From Bactericera cockerelli (Eukaryota; Arthropoda; Insecta; Hemiptera; Triozidae): a stretch of DNA of 64,000 bases. The stretch spans positions 37,894,369 to 37,958,368 of the forward strand of contig CM044959.1 in the NCBI GenBank assembly GCA_024516035.1, in the 5' to 3' direction. Positions within the stretch are counted from its first letter, which is position 1. Every line of letters begins with the position of its first letter. The notes below the pieces were generated by a model, which saw only the letters and a list, made by a program, of their open reading frames with translations, did no database searches and was not told where the DNA came from. This document shows, one piece after another, positions 41,172 to 64,000 of this stretch. A program made the translations under genes and the position numbers.

Positions 41172-44100
41172 CAGACTTGTATGAGCATCAGGTCTCAGAC
41201 TTATCCAAGCACTCAGACTTGTATGAGCATCAAGTTCTCAGACTTATCTAAGAACTCAGACTTGTATGAGCATCAAGTTCTCAGACTTATCCAAGCACTC
41301 AGACTTGTATGAGCATCAAGTTCTCAGACTTATCTAAGAACTCAGACTTGTATGAGCATCAAGTTCTCAGACTTATCCAAGCACTCAGACTTGTATGAGC
41401 ATCAAGTTCTCAGACTTATCTAAGAACTCAGACTTGTATGAGCATCAAGTTCTCAGACTTATCCAAGCACTCAGACTTGTATGAGCATCAAGTTCTCAGA
41501 CTTATCCAAGCACTCAGACTTGTATGAGCATCAAGTTCTCAGACTTATCCAAGCACTCAGACTTGTATGAGCATCAAGTTCTCAGACTTATCTAAGAACT
41601 CAGACTTGTATGAGCATCAAGTTCTCAGACTTATCTAAGAACTCAGACTTGTATGAGCATCAAGTTCTCAGACTTATCTAAGAACTCAGACTTGTATGAG
41701 CATCAAGTTCTCAGACTTATCTAAGAACTCAGACTTGTATGAGCATCAAGTTCTCAGACTTATCCAAGCACTCAGACTTGTATGAGCATCAAGTTCCTCA
41801 GACTTATCCAAGCACTCAGACTTGTATGAGCATCAAGTTCTCAGACTTATCTAAGAACTCAGACTTGTATGAGCATCAAGTTCTCAGACTTATCCAAGCA
41901 CTCAGACTTGTATGAGCATCAAGTTCTCAGACTTATCTAAGAACTCAGACTTGTATGAGCATCAAGTTCTCAGACTTATCCAAGCACTCAGACTTGTATG
42001 AGCATCAAGTTCTCAGACTTATCAAGCACTCAGACTTGTATGAGCATCAAGTTCTCAGACTTATCTAAGAACTCAGACTTGTATGAGCATCAAGTTCCCC
42101 AGACTTATCTAAGAACTCAGACTTGTATGAGCATCAAGTTCTCAGACTTATCTAAGAACTCAGACTTGTATGAGCATCAAGTTCTCAGACTTATCTAAGA
42201 ACTCAGACTTGTATGAGCATCAAGTTCTCAGACTTATCCAAGCACTCAGACTTGTATGAGCATCAAGTCTCAGACTTATCTAAGCACTCAGACTTGTATG
42301 AGCATCAAGTTCTCAGACTTATCCAAGCAATCAGACTTGTATATATTCATGTACATCTAGTACAACTTCTCACTTTTCTGTTTATACTGATTATACTGAT
42401 CAAGTTCTCAGACTTATCTAAGAACTCAGACTTGTATGACAATCAAGTTCTCAGACTTATCCTAGCACTCAGACTTGTATGACAATCAAGTTCTCAGACT
42501 TATCTAAGCAATCAGACTTGTATGAGCATCAAGTTCTCAGACTTATCTAAGAACTCAGACTTGTAAGAGCATCAAGTTCTCAGACTTAATCAAGCACTCA
42601 GACTTGTATGAGAGCATCCAGCACTCAGACTTGTCTAGGTTCTCAGACTTGTATGAGCATCAAGTTCTTAGACTTAATCAAGCACTCAGACTTGTCTAGG
42701 TTCTCAGACTTGTAAGAGCATCAGGTCCTCAGACTTATCCAAGCACCAGACTTGTATGAGCATCAAGTTCTCAGACTTATCTAAGAACTCAGACTTGTAA
42801 GAGCATCAAGTTCTCAGACTTAATCAAGCACTCAGACTTGTATGAGCATCCAGCACTCAGACTTGTCTAGGTTCTCAGACTTGTATGAGCATCAAGTTCT
42901 TAGACTTAATCAAGCACTCAGACTTGTCTAGGTTCTCAGACTTGTAAGAGCATCAGGTCCTCAGACTTATCCAAGCACTCAGACTTGTATGAGCATCAAG
43001 TTCTCAGACTTATCTAAGAAACAGACTTGTATGAGCATCAAGTTCTCAGACTTATCCAAGCACTCAGACTTGTATGAGATCAAGTTCTCAGACTTATCCA
43101 AGCACTCAGACTTGTATGAGCATCAAGTTCTCAGACTTATCCAAGCACTCAGACTTGTATGAGCATCAAGTTCTCAGACTTATCCAAGCACTCAGACTTG
43201 TATGAGCATCAAGTTCTCAGACTTATCTAAGAACTCAGACTTGTATGAGCATCAAGTTCTCAGACTTATCTAAGAACTCAGACTTGTATGAGCATCAAGT
43301 TCTCAGACTTATCTAAGAACTCAGACTTGTATGAGCATCAAGTTCTCAGACTTATCTAAGAACTCAGACTTGTATGAGCATCAAGTTCTCAGACTTATCC
43401 AAGCACTCAGACTTGTATGAGCATCAAGTTCTCAGACTTATCCAAGCACTCAGACTTGTATGAGCACAAGTTCTCAAACTTATCTAAGAACTCAGACTTG
43501 TATGAGCATCAAGTTCTCAGACTTATCCAAGCACTCAGACTTGTATGAGCATCAAGTTCTCAGACTTATCTAAGAACTCAGACTTGTATGAGCATCAAGT
43601 TCTCAGACTTATCCAAGCACTCAGACTTGTATGAGCATCAAGTTCTCAGACTTATCCAAGCACTCAGACTTGTATGAGCATCAAGTTCTCAGACTTATCC
43701 AAGCACTCAGACTTGTATGAGCATCAAGTTCTCAGACTTATCTAAGAACTCAGACTTGTATGAGCATCAAGTTCTCAGACTTATCTAAGAACTCAGACTT
43801 GTATGAGCATCAAGTTCTCAGACTTATCTAAGAACTCAGACTTGTATGAGCATCAAGTTCTCAGACTTATCTAAGAACTCAGACTTGTATGAGCATCAAG
43901 TTCTCAGACTTATCCAAGCACTCAGACTTGTATGAGCATCAAGTTCTCAGACTTATCTAAGCACTCAGACTTGTATGAGCATCAAGTTCTCAGACTTATC
44001 CAAGCAATCAGACTTGTATGATATTCATGTACATCTAGTACAACTTCTCACTTTTCTGTTTATACTGATTATACTGATCAAGTTCTCAGACTTATCTAAG

Positions 44101-44827
44101 AACTCAGACTTGTATGACAATCAAGTTCTCAGACTTATCCTAGCACTCAGACTTGTATGACAATCAAGTTCTCAGACTTATCTAAGCAATCAGACTTGTA
44201 TGAGCATCAAGTTCTCAGACTTATCTAAGAACTCAGACTTGTAAGAGCATCAAGTTCTCAGACTTAATCAAGCACTCAGACTTGTATGAGCATCCAGCAC
44301 TCAGACTTGTCTAGGTTCTCAGACTTGTATGAGCATCAAGTTCTTAGACTTAATCAAGCACTCAGACTTGTCTAGGTTCTCAGACTTGTAAGAGCATCAG
44401 GTCCTCAGACTTATCCAAGCACTCAGACTTGTATGAGCATCAAGTTCTCAGACTTATCTAAGAACTCAGACTTGTAAGAGCATCAAGTTCTCAGACTTAA
44501 TCAAGCACTCAGACTTGTATGAGCATCCAGCACTCAGACTTGTCTAGGTTCTCAGACTTGTATGAGCATCAAGTTCTTAGACTTAATCAAGCACTCAGAC
44601 TTGTCTAGGTTCTCAGACTTGTAAGAGCATCAGGTCCTCAGACTTATCCAAGCACTCAGACTTGTATGAGCATCAAGTTCTCAGACTTATCTAAGAACTC
44701 AGACTTGTATGAGCATCAAGTTCTCAGACTTATCCAAGCACTCAGACTTGTATGAGCATCAAGTTCTCAGACTTATCTAAGAACTCAGACTTGTATGAGC
44801 ATCAAGTTCTCAGACTTATCCAAGCAC

Positions 44828-44857
<30 letters not shown>
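41172..44857 (-). repeat. 43-bp minisatellite grown from babo last exon 10b
   Basis: About 85 copies, 3.7 kb. The plus-strand unit is AGACTTGTATGAGCATCAAG + TTCTCAGACTTATCCAAGCA + CTC. Two main subtypes alternate (TCCAAGCACTC and TCTAAGAACTC). On the minus strand, the right-most unit is the end of the babo coding exon: the codons for DLMLIQV and the TGA stop lie inside the repeat sequence. A distinctive non-repeat insert (TTCATGTACATCTAGTACAA) occurs at 42346 and 44024, so a ~1.68 kb block of the array has itself been duplicated. Confidence 0.98.
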
Positions 44858-60103
<15,246 letters not shown>

Positions 60104-60636
60104 TGTGTAGAGGCGTAGATGTATCCTAGGAAGGGAGGCTGACCATTGCGAAGGAGACCTTTGGTGTAGAATCCTTGCTAAACCATTCCAAAAGACCTAA
60201 ACCAACCGAGTTGCCTTTGATGGCTAATCACTAATTATACAATCAAAACCTTTGAGAATTCTTAAAAACATGTCAAAAAACACGACGGAATTTTATATTC
60301 TATTATTCAAGAGATCAAAACACTTCTGTTTTTATCGCCATTTTCTGATTTTCAAATTTCAAAAGTTAACACAAGGAGGTTTGATAAAAAGGACTGAAGA
60401 GTTTAAGGGGCGGTAACGTTTCGACTTTTCTTAAAGCGACAAGCGGCTAAGATTTACGAATGATGGTCCATTGAAATTCATTAAATACGAATAACATAAC
60501 ATGGTCTAGAAAACAGGAAGTAGGTAAATTATTAATGTTTTATTTATAAAAAAATATACTTAAATTGGAATAACGTTTTTGTCATTCATCCTCGATGGGG
60601 TTGTGATTTAATAAAATTATCATAATTTTAAGTACC

Positions 60637-63586
60637 TACCCAGACAGCACGGAAGGTGACTTCCAGTCTGGATTTAAGGTGGAAATATCCAGGTGTATAA
60701 AGTCAACTGGACCTCCAACTGTCCCGACAGCTGGATTTTTCCATCATGGATTAAATCAGTTGACCAGCCACCTGGATATTTCCAACAAAAATCCATCTAG
60801 ACTCAGTCACCTGGGCAGTCAGCTGGAAATATAACGACTCTCTCCAGCTAGGACATGAGTAGAATTTAGTCAGTTGACCAGTCAGCTGGAAATGTTCCAT
60901 ATTTTTCCAGTTTACATAAAACGCGTCCTTTGTTGAAGACGCCATCTTTGATCTTTCGTAATTTCAGAATCATTGTGATATTGGTGATATGGTGATTGTA
61001 AATTGTTTTAAATAATTAATAATTCTTTTAAATACCTATGTATTTCATTTAGTTTTGAACATTTTTAAATATAAATATCATTTTAATTAGTTTTGAACAT
61101 CTTTTTTATAGATAAAACTCGTCCTTTGTTTAGATAAAACTCGTCCTTTGTTGAAGGAAATTCAGAAATTGTGATATTTTTGTGACAAATTGTGAATTGT
61201 TTTAAATAATTAATAATTCTCTTAAATAATAGGTATTTCATTTATTTGAACATATTTTAAATACAAATAATATTTTAATTAGTTTTGAACATCTTTTTTA
61301 TAACTATGAAAGTGTTTACTTTGTCATTTCTGAACTCCAAATTTGCTTTCGAGATGTTTCAAAAAATAGTTCTTAAGTTTGTCTAAATCGTGACAGAAGG
61401 AAAGGAGAGGACAAGAAGCAGTTAATACTGGATCACCTTTTTCATCTGACAATAACCATCCATTTCTAGAGACATCCACTTGGACCCTAATGAACTTTCT
61501 GCACTCTGCTGTTCCTGGACCTTCAGTGGGATTAACACCTTCAGTTCACTTGGAATCATACCAGCTACCCATATTAATCTCACCTAGCCTAGCCAAGCCA
61601 AAGTAGGACCATGAATGCTAGTCTCATGTGTTAAGGGAAACAGAATTTTTTATGCTAAAGATCTCTTGTCCATAGGTTGGCTAAAACAAGGTTCTGGTTC
61701 AAGCAAAGAAACAGCTGAATGCATAGTGCTAGATAGTGAAATTTTTCACTCTGTGGATTTTATTTAGATGTACAATACATATTATTATAAAATGAATATT
61801 TCACTGATAGGTGGTTCTGCCACACTAAAAAATGATGTTTACTTTGTGACATGCTTCCTGATTACTTGATTTAAAATTAATTGGCCAATTTACTGTGCAC
61901 TATTCAAAATAACAATAATAACTATTATGCTCTCTCTACCACCTTATTACTATGAAGGCCCTTAAATTTTGAGTTAATTTTATATCTATTTAAAAAAAGT
62001 GTTCCACACTATTGTGTTTTATAATTTCACTAGTCTTAACAAGTCAATTTTGTTTTAATTTAAGTATAACAATGTTTTTTGGTAATAATTCTCAAAGCAA
62101 ACAACCCAGCAATTCTAATTAGCCACAGCAGTATATAAATTGTGATGAAGGATTACAAATACATAATAACATTCACTAATCCATATTCCACCACATTAGA
62201 CATTGCTTAACTTTTGCAATTTCATGAAAACTGGTGTATTCCATGCCCCATCTTCATTTTCTGCTGGCTATTAGTTTATTTCTTTGTTATTTTTGGTTTC
62301 TCAAAAGAAATATATTTTAATTTACATAGTATTATTATTTTATTGTGATTATGTACATGTTATGAGCATATTTTATAATTGGATATCATTATTTTATTTC
62401 TATACTAGCTAAAACCTGGCATTTTGTCACCATTAAGGTTTTTTCTCATGGCCGGTGTCCCAATAAAAATAATAATAACACTTTTAACTGGAAGGTAACC
62501 ACCAGGTAAGGTTAAAGGTTATGCTCAAAGCATTTTCTACCACCTAACCCTCAGAGTCTTATTATTATGTGGTCACAACCATAATGAGGAAAAAATTGAA
62601 ACAACGGAACCCTACGCTAGGTTGATTATCTGACTAGCGCATTAACCACTTGATTACCAGTGCACTTGAAAATTGTATTAGATATTTTAATTTTGATAAT
62701 TTTCTAGTGTGTTGAAGGTGGCTTAGGGGGGGGTGAACTCTCAGTGAGAGTACCGTTTGGTATTGTAACCCCAAGAGGACATAGTCAGCCAGACATGCAT
62801 AACTTTGAGTTTTATATATAGAGATTATACCTACTTAGGAATATACTTGTGATACATTGGTACAGGTCTTGTGACATGGTGGAAATTTGATAGTGCATTT
62901 TACACTTTTGGGACAATTTTTTTAATAATAAACACTCTTATTGTAAAAATATAATAATGTTAAAGAGTCTTATTTGAATTGTGTTGTTTAAAACAGATTA
63001 GTTATTTTCTTTTTCTTTCCAAATTTCTATATAAAAAAAATTATACTCAAAATTGTGTGTGTGTACGTGTTAAAAAAAGCTATTTAAAATTTATTACTTT
63101 ATTTTTATACAAAAAAAATATTCTTCATGAGATTTGAATGCATGGCCTCTAAATTAAATAACTGAAATTGAATTTATGCCTAATATACATTTGTTTCTAG
63201 TATTTTTATTACTATTATTATTTGGAAAAAAAAATGCATATAATGGGATTCGAACCCACGACCTCAAAACCAAGAGCGTAGCATTTGATTATTATGTAGT
63301 ATAATGTACAGTATAGGTAAATAGGTATGTCAACATTGTGGTAGTGAGTTACTACCCATCCACTAGAGAGTGCTACAAGTAGCTGGAAATAAGTGGAACA
63401 AATCCAGTTGACTTTGGGCAACTGACTTCCAGTTAAAAGTTGGGTTACTTTCCAGTTCATTTCCAGTTGATTTCCAGGTGGAGGTCAGGTGGAAGGTGGA
63501 AATCTCCAGCTGATTTCCAGGTGGGCAAGTAGACTTTTTCCACCTAACAGTATGGTATACATCCAGTTGACTGTGCTGTCTGGGTA
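60637..63586. mobile_element. 2.9-kb DNA element with 14-bp inverted termini
   Basis: TACCCAGACAGCAC at the left is mirrored by GTGCTGTCTGGGTA at the right. Both ends are loaded with short subterminal motifs (CCAGTTGAC, CCAGCTGG, ATTTCCAG) in both orientations for 200-300 bp. The interior is AT-rich with SINE pieces (for example 61555-61640 and 62170-62290). No transposase is seen, and the boundaries could belong to two related MITEs instead of one element. It lies ~530 bp upstream of the babo start codon. Confidence 0.6.
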
Positions 63587-64000
63587 TGCACTTATTGAAA
63601 AAATATTTTCACAAACTTCCTTTATTGTATTTGTATTTCTTCGGTGTTGGAATACAACCACTATCAGGCCTTAGGGTTTAGTTTTTTCTGGCTAAAAAAG
63701 TTAAAGATATCGAAGAATTATTTATGGGATTTCACCCCCAGCCTCAATAATTTATTATACCCCTGTTGCTGCAATTGTATATTACTTCAAAGAAATTTTT
63801 AATATTAGATATCGGAAGTATTGTGATTGTTTTTGTAAAAAAAATATTTTTTTGCTCCGATTTCAATTTTTTCATGTTTCTGGACGTTTCATAACCTCCT
63901 GAGCAACTTTGGTTTTTATTTTTAAAGGGTGTTTCACAGCCTCATTTCTTTCGTAGACATGAAACAGGAGCTACTATATACGCTTGTGATCTGTGTTGTA

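Noticed and set aside
60751..60945. 64-codon minus-strand ORF (HFQLTGQLTKF...)
   Set aside because: It is produced by the subterminal motif repeats of the DNA element at 60637.

Overview
The window is AT-rich, intron-rich animal DNA. Four conserved protein genes, dense tRNA- and 5S-headed SINEs, Helitrons and an activin receptor of the insect Baboon type indicate an arthropod, most likely an insect. A hemipteran-like genome is only a guess. There are no bacterial features.

Layout from left to right. Positions 1-9779 (+) hold the last nine coding exons of gamma-tubulin complex component 4 (TUBGCP4/Grip75); its 5' end lies outside. Tail-to-tail with it, 10966-21830 (-) holds a complete 12-exon COG6 gene (Golgi tethering complex). 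After a 1.1 kb divergent spacer, 24465-27616 (+) encodes the 191-residue GTPase Cdc42, with a non-coding 5' exon and an intron in its 3'UTR. From 28 to 44 kb there is a gene-poor spacer with two large minisatellites and one orphan membrane-segment ORF. Positions 44828-60103 (-) hold a baboon-type activin/TGF-beta type I receptor. It has two mutually exclusive ligand-binding exons and two alternative last exons. A small two-exon unknown gene (51541-52717, +) lies inside one of its introns. From 60.6 kb to the end the window is mostly a 2.9 kb element with terminal inverted repeats, then SINE sequence.

The most unusual signal is a repeated architecture. All five main minisatellites touch an exon border. 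Three are built from the 3' end of a recognised coding exon: TUBGCP4 last exon (72/77 bp unit including the stop codon), babo exon 8 (53 bp unit including its splice donor, 12 extra copies), and babo last exon 10b (43 bp unit including the stop, about 3.7 kb). A fourth (49 bp unit) runs out of an orphan membrane ORF. A fifth (25 bp unit) starts next to the acceptor of babo exon 9. The babo transcripts therefore carry many decoy donors and, in one isoform, a repeat-made 3'UTR.

Two coding exons (COG6 exon 4, babo GS-box exon 5) contain single-base-type frameshifts in otherwise intact genes. Assembly error is the leading explanation. The genes act in separate basic pathways (microtubule nucleation, Golgi trafficking, polarity signalling, activin signalling), and I see no functional cluster.
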